A stretch of DNA of 64,000 bases from Alistipes ihumii AP11 (GCF_025144665.1 NZ_CP102294.1:1736001-1800000); one strand, 5' to 3'. Shown: positions 26,747 through 35,510, counted from the first letter of the stretch. Made by a program: numbers and translations. Notes: a model not told the origin generated them from the sequence alone.

Positions 26747-27177
26747 CGGACGGGGGACAGGTTCCCCTGTTCTGCGCCGAACCTTGTTTTGAAACACGGG
26801 GACCCCGCGGCAGCGGGAGCGCCTTTCCGGGATGAAAGCGATCGTCGCGTCTCGGCCCGGCGGTCCGCAGCGCGACTTGCGGCATGCTTGCCGGCCGGCT
26901 CGTTTTTTCCTTTGTCTTTCAGGAACGGATTTGTATCGTGCCAGGTAGCGGAATCGTCGGCGTACGCGGCTGTATCCGACCGGGGCGGACTACCGGTCTG
27001 CCCCTTATTCGCTCCGTATACGATAATAACGGTTCTCGCATCTGCGAGAACCGTTATTCCCGCTATGTTATGGACACAGGGAAAAATGTTTGCGATCTCG
27101 TGCGGGCGGAACCGGTGCGCGGAAACCGTTTCGCGTCGGACTCGCCACGCTTCGGCTCGAGTCGGCCGGGCGGAGTC
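26747..27177. other. convergent intergenic region
   Basis: About 430 nt between the acyltransferase and methionine aminopeptidase genes, which point at each other. It contains the long perfect hairpin at 27025-27058 and nothing else that I recognise. Confidence 0.5.
27025..27058. terminator. bidirectional terminator hairpin (perfect 16-bp stem)
   Basis: A 16-nt arm beginning AATAACGG is followed after only 2 nt by its exact reverse complement ending CCGTTATT. The A/T-rich ends of both arms would give U-rich RNA 3' ends in either direction. It lies between two convergent genes, which fits a shared terminator. Confidence 0.6.
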
Positions 27178-28032
27178 TCAGTAAGTCAGAATTTCCGGCC
27201 CGCTTTCGGTCATCACGAACGTATGCTCCCACTGGGCCGAAGGCAGCCCGTCGTCGGTCAGGACCGTCCAGCCGTCGGCCTCGTCGATGAAGATGCTGCG
27301 CGAGCCCATGTTGATCATCGGTTCGATCGTGAATACCATGCCGGGCACCAGCACCATGCCCGTGCCGCGCCGGCCGAAATGCTCTATGTCCGGCTCCTCG
27401 TGAAACGCCAGCCCGACTCCGTGTCCGCACAGTTCGCGGACGACCGAATAGCCGTTCTTTTCGGCGTGGCGCTGAATCGCATGGCCTATGTCGCCGACGA
27501 AGCCGAACGGCCGGGCGGCCTCCATGCCGATGCGGAGACATTCGCGCGTCACTTCGACCAGTCTCCGCCGCTCGGGCGAGACGTTGCCGATCAGAAACAT
27601 GCGCGAGGCGTCGGAATAGTATCCGTCGAGAATCGTCGATACGTCGACATTGACGATGTCGCCGTCGCGGAGAATCTCCCGCTCGCTCGGGATGCCGTGG
27701 CAGACCACGTCGTTCACGGACGTGCAGACGCTTTTGGGGAAGCCTTCGTAGTTCAGCGGAGCCGGGATCGCTCCGTGCGAGGTCGTGTAGTCGTAGACGG
27801 CCCGGTCGATCTCGGCGGTCGACACGCCCGGGCCGATCATCGCGGCCACGCAGTCGAGAACGCCCGTGTTGACCGCTCCGCTGCGGCGGATGCCCTCGAT
27901 CTGCTCGGGCGTCTTGACGAGCTCCCGGCCGGGAACGAGGCAGCCCCGACGGGCCATTTCGAGGACCCTGCGGTCCAGTTCGGTCGGCTGCCCGTCGACC
28001 TTCCCGCGGCAGCCGTGTTTTCTGTCGGACAT
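27178..28032 (-). CDS. map: type I methionine aminopeptidase
   Basis: A 284-residue enzyme that removes the initiator Met from nascent proteins. The five metal ligands of the pita-bread fold are visible: Asp in 'VNVDVSTILDGYYSDASR' (two Asp), His in 'GHGVGLAFHEEP', Glu in 'FTIEPM' and Glu in 'QWEHTF'. The 'VCHGIP' substrate-site His is also present. I choose the ATG at 28032; the frame is open 31 codons further up without support. An N-terminal extension of about 40 residues, with a Cys and many charged residues, precedes the catalytic domain. It is transcribed with or after the HAD gene, 252 nt upstream. Confidence 0.9.
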   Translation of the reverse strand: MSDRKHGCRGKVDGQPTELDRRVLEMARRGCLVPGRELVKTPEQIEGIRRSGAVNTGVLDCVAAMIGPGVSTAEIDRAVYDYTTSHGAIPAPLNYEGFPKSVCTSVNDVVCHGIPSEREILRDGDIVNVDVSTILDGYYSDASRMFLIGNVSPERRRLVEVTRECLRIGMEAARPFGFVGDIGHAIQRHAEKNGYSVVRELCGHGVGLAFHEEPDIEHFGRRGTGMVLVPGMVFTIEPMINMGSRSIFIDEADGWTVLTDDGLPSAQWEHTFVMTESGPEILTY

Positions 28033-28284
28033 CGTTTCGCTGTTTTCGTCGTTGCGGCGGCATGCCCGGGCTTCGCTCGCGGAACCGTGTTTCCCGTTTT
28101 GCGAAGGCAGGCCGTCGCGATCCAAAAGTACGGATTTTTCCGTTGCGACGGTTGCCGCCCGGCAGTATTCCGTTCATCCGTTGCGGCAATCGCAATCCGC
28201 TTTCCCGCGGCGCGGGCCGAAGCGTTTTCCGTCCGTCGTGCACGGTTCGGCGGCCCGCCCGGAATTTCCGGGCGGGCCGGGGCG

Positions 28285-29055
28285 TCAGATCAGTCCGAAA
28301 TGCCGGAGCGCCCGGCCCACTCCATCCTCGTCGACGCTCGCGGTCACGTAGTCGGCCGCCGCCTGTACCTCCTCGGCCGCATTGCCCATGGCGACTCCGA
28401 TACCCGCATGGCGCAGCATCTCGATGTCGTTCTGGCCGTCGCCGAAAGCCATCGTTTCGTCCGGCGCGATGCCGAACGAGCGGCAGATCGCGTCGATACC
28501 GACGCTCTTGCTCCCGCCCTCGGGCACGACATCCATGAAATAGGGATTCCACCGCGTCGACCGGCAGCGGGGCAGCCGCTCCATCAGCCACGGCTCGCGC
28601 TCGGGGCCGATGAACGGCATGAGCTGGAAGATATCGGTACGCAAGGCCCGGGACGGACTCTCGACGGGCGGATCGCCGAAGTTGAGCAGTCGCTGCGCGG
28701 CCCGGAAATTGTCGTCGGCGCAGTTGATGTACATCCGGTCCTCCTCGATGAACAGGCACGGAAAAGGCTCCCTTTCGATCAGTCCGACCGCCGTGCGGAT
28801 GTCGTTCGGATCGATGCTGCGGCGATAGATCACGCCCCGCGCGTCGTAGCAATACTGCCCGTTGAGCGTCACGTAGCCGTCGAAGGCGAGGTCCCCCAGA
28901 TTGTTCAGGTCGCAGCGGTGGCGGCCGGTGGCTATGAAGAGCAGCAGGCCCCGGCGCCGTGCCTCGGCCAGCGCGTTTCGGGTCGGCTCGCCGACCCGGT
29001 GAGTCTCGAAGCTGACCAGCGTTCCGTCGATATCCAGAAAAAGAGCTTTGATCAT
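28285..29055 (-). CDS. HAD superfamily Cof-type phosphatase
   Basis: A 256-residue cytoplasmic protein. HAD motif I is 'FLDIDGTL' at residues 6-13 (nucleophile Asp8, acid Asp10), motif II is in 'LLLFIATGRH', and motif IV is 'FGDGQNDIEML'. The large cap between motifs II and III is of the C2B (Cof/YidA) type, typical for sugar phosphates, FMN or PLP. The start at 29055 gives the usual N-terminus. It is divergent from the PHP phosphatase gene, with facing promoters between them. Confidence 0.87.
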   Translation of the reverse strand: MIKALFLDIDGTLVSFETHRVGEPTRNALAEARRRGLLLFIATGRHRCDLNNLGDLAFDGYVTLNGQYCYDARGVIYRRSIDPNDIRTAVGLIEREPFPCLFIEEDRMYINCADDNFRAAQRLLNFGDPPVESPSRALRTDIFQLMPFIGPEREPWLMERLPRCRSTRWNPYFMDVVPEGGSKSVGIDAICRSFGIAPDETMAFGDGQNDIEMLRHAGIGVAMGNAAEEVQAAADYVTASVDEDGVGRALRHFGLI

Positions 29056-29088
29056 TCGGTCGTTTTTCGTAATAGTTACAGCGCAGGG

Positions 29089-29120
29089 ATTGCCCGGCAA
29101 AGATAAAGAAATTAATTTTG
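29089..29120 (+). promoter_or_regulatory. promoter of PHP phosphatase gene
   Basis: ATTG (29089-29092), 20 nt, TAATTTTG (29113-29120). The sequence and spacing are the same as in the porin/imelysin operon promoter at 6.6 kb. It ends 42 nt before the start codon. Confidence 0.6.
29098..29105 (-). promoter_or_regulatory. -7 element of HAD gene
   Basis: TATCTTTG on the minus strand, 42 nt before the HAD start codon and inside the divergent promoter region. It overlaps the spacer of the plus-strand promoter, so the two genes may compete for polymerase. No clear -33 element was seen. Confidence 0.4.
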
Positions 29121-29162
29121 CCGTCGCTGCGGGAAGGCACTTCGCCCGACCCGACGGCCGGA

Positions 29163-29954
29163 ATGCAGAAAACGAACTTTCACACCCATACGGCCCGTTG
29201 CGGACACGCATCGGGAGAAGACGAGCAGTACGTGCGGAGCGCGATCCGGGGAGGCTATCGCGTGCTCGGCTTTTCGGATCATACGCCTTGGAGTTATGCC
29301 TCGGACTTCGTCTCGCCGATTAGGATGCCGCTCGACGCGCTTCCCGATTACGTGCGGAGCGTCCGCTCGCTCCAGAGGCGCTATGCAGGGCGGATCGAAT
29401 TGCGCCTCGGGCTGGAATGCGAGTATTTCGAGGACTACATGCCCTGGTTGCGCGACACGATCCGCGAGTACCGCCTCGACTACGTCATTTTCGGGAATCA
29501 TTTCTACCGGACCGATGAGCGCTATCCCTATTTCGGCTCGGACACCCGTTCCGCCGAAATGCTCGATCTGTATGCGGAAAGCGCGATCCGGGGCATGGAA
29601 ACCGGCTTGTACGCCTATCTGGCGCACCCCGACCTGTTCATGCGCAGCTACGGGCGATTCGACGGGCACTGCGCCCGCATCGGCCGCGAGATATGCCGCC
29701 GGGCCTCGCGGCTCCGTATGCCGCTCGAGTACAACGTTTCGATGATCGCTTACAACGAGGCGCACGGCGTGGCCGGAGTTCCGCACCCGGATTTCTGGCG
29801 GATTGCGGCCGACGAGGGATGCACGGCGATCGTCGGCATCGATGCCCACGACCACCGTGTGCTCGAAAGCGGTCTCTATTACGACCGGGCCGTTCGGGAG
29901 CTCGCGGCGCTCGGCATTCCGGTGATCGATACGATCCCCTTTTTCGAGTATTAG
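29163..29954 (+). CDS. PHP-domain phosphatase (histidinol-phosphatase-like)
   Basis: A 263-residue protein with the PHP metal motif HTH at residues 7-9 ('NFHTHTARCGHA'). Further ligands are in 'FSDHTPW', 'GLECEYF', 'LAHPDLF' and 'GIDAHD'. This set is that of HisK-type histidinol-phosphate phosphatases. No other his gene is nearby, so the true substrate could be another phosphate ester. The start at 29163 puts the metal motif at its usual position; an upstream ATG at 29118 overlaps the promoter. Confidence 0.8.
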   Translation: MQKTNFHTHTARCGHASGEDEQYVRSAIRGGYRVLGFSDHTPWSYASDFVSPIRMPLDALPDYVRSVRSLQRRYAGRIELRLGLECEYFEDYMPWLRDTIREYRLDYVIFGNHFYRTDERYPYFGSDTRSAEMLDLYAESAIRGMETGLYAYLAHPDLFMRSYGRFDGHCARIGREICRRASRLRMPLEYNVSMIAYNEAHGVAGVPHPDFWRIAADEGCTAIVGIDAHDHRVLESGLYYDRAVRELAALGIPVIDTIPFFEY

Positions 29955-30024
29955 CCCCGGGCAAACGGCCCCTGTGACGAGGAGCTTCTCCGGTCCGACC
30001 GGAATGCCGCCGCAGACTGTCATG

Positions 30025-30507
30025 TCAGACGAACAGCGCGCGGATGACGTAGAATCCGATCGCGAGCGACACGGCCAGCTTCATCCCGGTACCGAGAATG
30101 AAGGCGGCGAACGAACTGACCGCGACCCTGAGCGCCCTGAGCTTGTCGCTGCCGTCATGGATCAGTTCGCCGACGAAGGCGCCGACGAAAGCGCCGACGA
30201 TCAGTCCGGCCGGCGGAAAGAATACCATGCCGACGATCAACCCTACGAGCGAGCCTCGGGCCGCCTGTTTCGAGCCGCCGAACCGACGCGCCAGCCAAGC
30301 CGGCAGCAGGTAGTCGAGCACCGTGACCGCGAGCGTCGCGAGCCCCCAGATCGTCAGGAAACGGCTGTCGAACTCCGCCGCTCCGCTCCAGCGCATCAGC
30401 AGCAATGCGACGAAGCTCAGCGGAGGGCCGGGCAGAACCGGCAGAATACAGCCCGCTATGCCGACCAGAATGCACAGTACGGCCAGTACGATCAGCAAGA
30501 CGCTCAT
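30025..30507 (-). CDS. DUF456 membrane protein
   Basis: A 160-residue protein with about four membrane helices and glycine-rich stretches ('GIAGCILPVLPGPPLSF', 'GLIVGMVFFPPAGLIVGAF') that are characteristic of DUF456. Function is unknown. Its ATG overlaps the stop of the peptide-deformylase gene by 4 nt (ATGA), so the two are translationally coupled. Confidence 0.85.
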   Translation of the reverse strand: MSVLLIVLAVLCILVGIAGCILPVLPGPPLSFVALLLMRWSGAAEFDSRFLTIWGLATLAVTVLDYLLPAWLARRFGGSKQAARGSLVGLIVGMVFFPPAGLIVGAFVGAFVGELIHDGSDKLRALRVAVSSFAAFILGTGMKLAVSLAIGFYVIRALFV

Positions 30508-31142
30508 GGTTTCGAGGATTTATGCCGGCGGTTCCCGGCCGCGCGGTCCGGAGTCCGGTCGATGAACAGAATACCGTTCAGATGATCGATCTCGTGTTGG
30601 AATACGACGGCCGTGAATCCCGATACGTATTCCCGCCGGCGCTTTCCGCTCTGCCCGTCCCGGTAGCGCAGCACGACCCGTTCCCGGCGCACGGCCGTGT
30701 CGATCTTCCCGGGAATCGACAGGCATCCTTCGGGACTCCGGACCGTTTCGCCCGCATACCGCACGATGCGGGGATTGGCGTAGAACTCGAACGGCTCGCC
30801 CTCCCGGTCGAAGCGCTGCACGGCGATGAGACGTCGCGATACGCCTACCTGAGGCGCTGCGATCCCGACGCCCGGGTCGGCCGGGTCGTTCACCGTACAG
30901 AGCATGCGCCGCTTCAGGCGGGCATACAGCGGATCGCCGAGCCATGCGCGGCCGATCCGCCCGCTTCGGCCGCGCAGCCGAAGCGAGTCGCCGCCATCGG
31001 TCGTTTTGAGCACGCGCATCGCGCCTTCGCCCGGCTCCGCGCCGATCGTTGCGGCCTCCGACGCCGAGAACCGGCCGACCGAGGCGCACGACGGAAGCGC
31101 GAGCCATACCGAGGCGAAAACGAGCGTTCGCAGGAGTTTCAT
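30504..31142 (-). CDS. peptide deformylase with lipoprotein signal
   Basis: A 212-residue protein. All three deformylase motifs are intact: 'GVGIAAPQ', 'EGCLS' and 'QHEIDHLNG', so it should bind metal and may be active. Unusually, residues 1-19 form a lipoprotein signal (LPSC lipobox, Cys19), which would place it in the periplasm or on the outer membrane. There, N-formyl-Met proteins are not expected. Start 31142 is set by the signal and by the promoter 21 nt upstream; the open frame to 31166 adds nothing credible. It is co-transcribed with DUF456. It is probably not the housekeeping def gene. Confidence 0.82.
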   Translation of the reverse strand: MKLLRTLVFASVWLALPSCASVGRFSASEAATIGAEPGEGAMRVLKTTDGGDSLRLRGRSGRIGRAWLGDPLYARLKRRMLCTVNDPADPGVGIAAPQVGVSRRLIAVQRFDREGEPFEFYANPRIVRYAGETVRSPEGCLSIPGKIDTAVRRERVVLRYRDGQSGKRRREYVSGFTAVVFQHEIDHLNGILFIDRTPDRAAGNRRHKSSKP

Positions 31143-31163
31143 CTGTCGTTCGGTCTTTTCCTG

Positions 31164-31195
31164 CAAAGCTACGTTTTTTTATTCACTGCGACAAC
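31164..31195 (-). promoter_or_regulatory. promoter of deformylase/DUF456 operon
   Basis: GTTG (31195-31192), 20 nt, TAGCTTTG (31171-31164) on the minus strand; the start codon follows 21 nt later. Confidence 0.6.
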
Positions 31196-31356
31196 GCATC
31201 GCCACGAACTTCGGACAGCCGAAAAGGATATGGGCGGCCGTACCGGAAGACCGGCCGCGCGCCGATTGTTCATACGAACGGCCAACTGCCGGAAGTCCGG
31301 CCCGTCGCACGGGCCGTGCGCGCAGCTGCGACAGACGGGCGAATCTTCGGCCGGGT

Positions 31357-31388
31357 ATTGCGGGTTTGCGTTTAATTTCTTAAATTTA
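31357..31388 (+). promoter_or_regulatory. candidate promoter of EF-G2 gene
   Basis: ATTG (31357-31360), 20 nt, TAAATTTA (31381-31388). The last base differs from the TAnnTTTG consensus. The leader is about 50 nt. Confidence 0.4.
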
Positions 31389-31446
31389 AAGCACCTTGTA
31401 CTGCCTGAAATCTTAAAAAGTTCAACCTAAAACAGCTTATCGAATT

Positions 31447-33603
31447 ATGAAGACGTACACGACACACGACATCAAGAACGTGGTCCTGCTCGGCGCCTCG
31501 GGCTCTGGCAAGACCACGCTGGCCGAGGCGATGGCTTTCGACGGAGGGGTGATCGACCGGCGCGGAAGCGTCGAAAACGACAACACGCTCTCGGATTACA
31601 CCGACGTGGAGCACCTTTATAAACGCTCGATCTATCCGACGATCCTGTTCGCTGAGTACATGGGGCGCAAGCTGAACATCATCGACACGCCGGGCTCGGA
31701 CGACTTCTGCGGCGGACTGTTCTCGGCGTTCCGGGTGGCCGACGTGGGCGTGATGCTCCTCAACGCCCAGAACGGGTTCGAGGTCGGAACGGAAATTCAG
31801 GCGCGCTATGCCCGGCGGCACGAGAAGCCGATCATCGCGGTCATCAACCAGCTCGACCATGAAAAGGCGTCGTGGGAGGGAACGCTCGATTCGCTGAAGG
31901 CGGCCTCGCAGGTCACGCCGGTCGTCGTGCAGTATCCGGTCAATCCGGGGCCCGGCTTCGACGCGTTCGTCGACGTGCTGCTGATGAAAATGTATCGTTT
32001 CAAGGGCGATACCGGCGTACGCGAGGAGCTCGAAATCCCCGAGTCGGAAATGGAACGGGCCGCCGAGCTGAACCGCATCCTGACCGAGGCGGCCGCCGAG
32101 AACGACGAGGCGCTGATGGAGCTCTATTTCGACAAGGGCGTACTGACGCAGGACGAGCTGCGTTCGGGTCTGAAGCTGGGACTCGCCAAGCGCGACCTGA
32201 TCCCGGTGTTCTGCGCTTCGGGCAAGCGCGACATAGGGGCCAAGCGGCTGATGGAATTCATCATCAACGTAGCGCCCGGTCCGATCAAGGCGCCCGCTTT
32301 CAAGACGACGGACGGGCGCGAGATCGCGGCCGACAGTTCGGCTCCGACCTCGCTGTTCGTCTTCAAGAGCGCCGTCGAACCGCATCTGGGCGAAATGACG
32401 TTCTTTCGCGTCGTGTCGGGGAAGGTGACCGAAGGCATGGAGCTGGTCAACTCGAAGACGGGCAACAAGGAAAAAATATCGCAACTGTTCGCCGTGGCGG
32501 GCAAGAACCGCGTCAAAGTGACCGAAATGGAAGCGGGCGACATCGGCTGCACGGTCAAACTGAAAGGGACCAAGACGAACCAGACGCTCTGCTCGCCGGG
32601 CGCCGACATCCGGATCGAGCCGATCCGATTCCCCGAACCTCGCTACCGGGCCGCCGTGCGCCCGCTCAAGACCGGCGAGGACGAGAAGCTCGGCGAGCTG
32701 CTGAACCGGGCGCACTTCGAGGACCCGACGATTCTGGTCGAATACTCCAAGGAGCTCAAGCAGACGATCGTGCAGGGACAGGGAGAGCATCATCTGAATA
32801 TCCTGAAGTGGCAGCTCGCGAACCAGAATAAGATGGAGGTCGAATTTTTCGCTCCGAAAATCCCTTACCGGGAAACGATCACGAAAGTGGCTGCGGCCGA
32901 CTACCGGCACAAGAAACAGTCGGGCGGCGCTGGCCAGTTCGGCGAGGTATGGCTCGTGATCGAGCCCTATGTCGAGGGCATGCCCGAGCCGAGCCGCTAC
33001 AAGATCGACGGCCGCGAGCTGGTGCTCAACATCAAGAGCAAAGAAGAGGTCGATCTGCCGTGGGGCGGCAAGCTGATGTTCTACAGCGCGATCGTCGGCG
33101 GAGCGATCGACGCCCGCTTCCTGCCCGCGATTCTGAAAGGAATCATGGAGAAAATGGAGGAAGGGCCGCTCACGGGCTCCTATGCCCGCGACATCCGCGT
33201 GGTCGTCTACGACGGCAAGATGCATCCGGTCGACTCGAACGAGCTGTCGTTCAAGCTGGCGGGCCGCAACGCATTCAAGGAAGCCTTCAAGAAGGCCGGG
33301 CCGAAAATCATGGAGCCGATCTACTCGGTCGAGGTACTCGTGCCTTCGGACCGCATGGGCGACGTGATGAGCGACCTGCAGAATCGCCGGGCCATGATCG
33401 AGGGCATGAGCAGCGACAAGGGATTCGAGCGGCTGGTGGCCCGCGTTCCGCTCGCGGAGATGTACCGCTACTCGACGACGCTCAGCTCGCTGACCAACGG
33501 CCGCGCGACCTATTCGATGAAATTCGCCTCGTACGAACAAGTGCCTTCCGACGTGCAGGAAAAGTTGCTCAAGGCATACGCCGATACGGATAAGGACGAC
33601 TAA
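31447..33603 (+). CDS. fusA2: EF-G paralogue (EF-G2 type), GTPase motifs altered
   Basis: A 718-residue translation-factor GTPase with the full EF-G domain set, ending in domain V. The P-loop is 'GASGSGKT' (residues 16-23). Switch I lacks the RGITI element. G3 reads DTPGSDDF, so Ser84 replaces the catalytic His of the canonical DTPGH. G4 is NQLD (134-137) instead of NKxD. These changes and the length match the Bacteroides EF-G2 class, reported to lack GTPase activity while supporting translocation during nutrient limitation. The start at 31447 follows a 5' leader with a candidate promoter, and a strong terminator follows the stop. Confidence 0.88.
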   Translation: MKTYTTHDIKNVVLLGASGSGKTTLAEAMAFDGGVIDRRGSVENDNTLSDYTDVEHLYKRSIYPTILFAEYMGRKLNIIDTPGSDDFCGGLFSAFRVADVGVMLLNAQNGFEVGTEIQARYARRHEKPIIAVINQLDHEKASWEGTLDSLKAASQVTPVVVQYPVNPGPGFDAFVDVLLMKMYRFKGDTGVREELEIPESEMERAAELNRILTEAAAENDEALMELYFDKGVLTQDELRSGLKLGLAKRDLIPVFCASGKRDIGAKRLMEFIINVAPGPIKAPAFKTTDGREIAADSSAPTSLFVFKSAVEPHLGEMTFFRVVSGKVTEGMELVNSKTGNKEKISQLFAVAGKNRVKVTEMEAGDIGCTVKLKGTKTNQTLCSPGADIRIEPIRFPEPRYRAAVRPLKTGEDEKLGELLNRAHFEDPTILVEYSKELKQTIVQGQGEHHLNILKWQLANQNKMEVEFFAPKIPYRETITKVAAADYRHKKQSGGAGQFGEVWLVIEPYVEGMPEPSRYKIDGRELVLNIKSKEEVDLPWGGKLMFYSAIVGGAIDARFLPAILKGIMEKMEEGPLTGSYARDIRVVVYDGKMHPVDSNELSFKLAGRNAFKEAFKKAGPKIMEPIYSVEVLVPSDRMGDVMSDLQNRRAMIEGMSSDKGFERLVARVPLAEMYRYSTTLSSLTNGRATYSMKFASYEQVPSDVQEKLLKAYADTDKDD

Positions 33604-33625
33604 CCTTTCCGGTCGATTCGGCCGA

Positions 33626-33665
33626 ACGGGCGGCTCCGCGTTTTCAGGGAGCCGCCCGTCTTTTA
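33626..33665 (+). terminator. rho-independent terminator after EF-G2 gene
   Basis: ACGGGCGGCTCC pairs perfectly with GGAGCCGCCCGT (12 bp, 10-nt loop), followed by CTTTTA, 23 nt after the stop codon. Confidence 0.85.
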
Positions 33666-34013
33666 TGACCGGAGCGAACGGAACGAAAAACGGCGGGCGC
33701 AAAGCTCCGGAACGTATGCGGACCGTATACCGGTCGGACAGAGAAACCGTCCTGCCCCGAAGAAGTCTTCTCTCCCTATACCGAATTTGCGTTGGTTTAT
33801 GCGGTTTTTTCTATAATATTTTTCATAAATATCCTCTTTTTACATGTACTGTTTTTATTATCAGTTGTTTATAAATAGGCTGTTTGCTTTTTGCAAAACT
33901 CGTTATCCTCTCCTGCCCGTTATAGTTTTTAACCAACGTTTAAAACGTCATTATGTATTATATTTACAGCGATTTCTCCTTGAAATCTGTTTGAAAAACA
34001 ACGTAATGAACGG
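33666..34013. other. AT-rich leader region of secreted protein pair
   Basis: About 350 nt; the right two thirds are much more AT-rich than the surroundings. A TATATTTA -7-like box (33959-33966) could serve the gene at 34014. No -33 partner at the proper distance was seen. Confidence 0.35.
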
Positions 34014-34637
34014 ATGAAAAGAACGGTCCTGCTGGCGCTGCTATGTGCAGCGACGGCATTTGCAGCCCCTGCGGCCTCGCTTGTCGAAGGACGCATCTAC
34101 CTCAAGAACGGCACGGTCGTCGAATGCACGGGCAACGACCGGATAAAGCTGCCGAAGAAATCGGGTCCGCTGAAACTGTTCCGTGACGCTTTCCGCAGGA
34201 CGAAGACGAAAGAGGTCTTCCGGGCCGATTCGGTCGATTCGGTCGTCTGCTGGCATCCGAAAACGCCGGAATATCTTCGCAAATTCATCCCCGCCGCCGA
34301 TCCGGGCTGGATGTGGGTTTATCTTGAAACGCCCCATATCAGGGTTTGCGTCTGGTCGAAGAAAGGTTACGGCATCGACACCGACGGAGGTATCCAGATA
34401 TGGCAAAAACAGCGGACTTTCAGTCAGTCCCGCACGGCATACTTCCTGCAAAAGCACGGCGGGGACGGATTCCGGGACGTGGGCGGCGCCAACCGTAACT
34501 CGAAGGACGCCTTTCGCGAGCGTGTCGCCCGCTATGTCGACGACGATCCCGCACTGGCGGAGCGTATCCGGCATTCGAACGCCAGCCGTAGCAAGACCGT
34601 GCTGATGTTGCAAGACTACAATCCGACGAAACGATAA
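34014..34637 (+). CDS. secreted protein of unknown function (pair member A)
   Basis: A 207-residue protein with a signal peptide (residues 1-20). It is rich in Lys/Arg. After the signal comes 'IYLKNGTVVECTGNDRIKL', then 'FRADSVDSVVCWHPKT'. These two segments recur in the next gene as 'VTLKSGEKVEGYLKSGW' and 'YTADEVTCIDYAEKT' in the same order, so the two are diverged tandem paralogues. The small beta-rich segment resembles SH3-like barrels in general terms. I do not recognise a family. The gap to the next gene is 19 nt. Confidence 0.65.
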   Translation: MKRTVLLALLCAATAFAAPAASLVEGRIYLKNGTVVECTGNDRIKLPKKSGPLKLFRDAFRRTKTKEVFRADSVDSVVCWHPKTPEYLRKFIPAADPGWMWVYLETPHIRVCVWSKKGYGIDTDGGIQIWQKQRTFSQSRTAYFLQKHGGDGFRDVGGANRNSKDAFRERVARYVDDDPALAERIRHSNASRSKTVLMLQDYNPTKR

Positions 34638-34656
34638 CCTTAAAAACAATCGATGT

Positions 34657-35346
34657 ATGAAACGAACGATTCTTTTCGTAGTGACCGCGTTCATTGCCTT
34701 CGGCACCGTTTTCCGGGCGGAGGCGAAGAAACCCGAGGATCAGGAGTTCCGCCGCGTGATCGTTACGCTCAAATCCGGCGAGAAAGTCGAAGGATACCTC
34801 AAAAGCGGCTGGCACGCCGATGGCGCTCTTCTGAAAAAAGAGAACTATTCGTTCAAAATCACCAAAACGCCCGATGACAAAGAGTCGGTCAAGTATACGG
34901 CCGACGAGGTAACATGCATCGACTATGCGGAAAAAACCGAGGAAAATCCCGACGGGATCCATTGGGATGCGCTCGACATCGCTTCGCCCTCCATCGGTAA
35001 TCGCTATAATACGATCCGACGGCTGGTTTGTCTGGACAAAGTCGGGAAGAACGCTACGACCTACTGGTGGAAGATCTGGACAACGGAACGGGTGGGCAAT
35101 ATCAACCGCCGGATATTGAAAACCGTTCACGGCGTCCGGTTCCACGACGATCCCGATAAGGTAGTTTACACCTACATGCTGGTGAACACGATGTTGATGG
35201 ACAAGCTGCATCCCGGGCTGCATGAGTTCTGCAAGAAATGGTTCAAAGGCCCCGAAGGAAAAGTCCGTAAGAAGGAGGCTAAGGAGAACGACGCGTGGAT
35301 ACTCGACATGTACGACGCCTACCTCGAACGGCAAGCGGTCCAGTAA
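34657..35346 (+). CDS. secreted protein of unknown function (pair member B)
   Basis: A 229-residue protein beginning MKRT like its upstream neighbour, with a signal peptide ending near 'RAEAK' (residue about 23). The N-terminal 'LKSGEKVEGYL' / 'ADEVTCIDYAE' block parallels pair member A. The middle contains Trp- and Tyr-rich sequence, and the C-terminus is highly charged ('KWFKGPEGKVRKKEAKEND' region). The two genes form an operon closed by a 14-bp hairpin terminator. No domain is recognised. Periplasmic or surface location is inferred from the signal only. Confidence 0.65.
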   Translation: MKRTILFVVTAFIAFGTVFRAEAKKPEDQEFRRVIVTLKSGEKVEGYLKSGWHADGALLKKENYSFKITKTPDDKESVKYTADEVTCIDYAEKTEENPDGIHWDALDIASPSIGNRYNTIRRLVCLDKVGKNATTYWWKIWTTERVGNINRRILKTVHGVRFHDDPDKVVYTYMLVNTMLMDKLHPGLHEFCKKWFKGPEGKVRKKEAKENDAWILDMYDAYLERQAVQ

Positions 35347-35476
35347 GTCGACTCGTAATTTCCGGAATAAGCGCCGAGGAGATCGCCCGTCCCGAGTTCT
35401 GGAACGAAAGGAATCTCGCAACGAAAACCGGTCTGTACGACATGTCTTTCGTCAAGGGGAAGGGTGAAAAACGATA

Positions 35477-35510
35477 ATATCGGGGAATCCCTCACAGGAT
35501 TCCCCGATAT
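35477..35510. terminator. hairpin terminator between convergent genes
   Basis: ATATCGGGGAATCC and its exact complement GGATTCCCCGATAT form a perfect 14-bp stem with a 6-nt loop. The flanks are moderately T-rich on the plus strand. It lies between the secreted pair and the GH78 gene, which face each other. Confidence 0.6.

Noticed and set aside
26884-29106. 740-codon plus-strand open frame
   Set aside because: Antisense to the methionine aminopeptidase and HAD genes.
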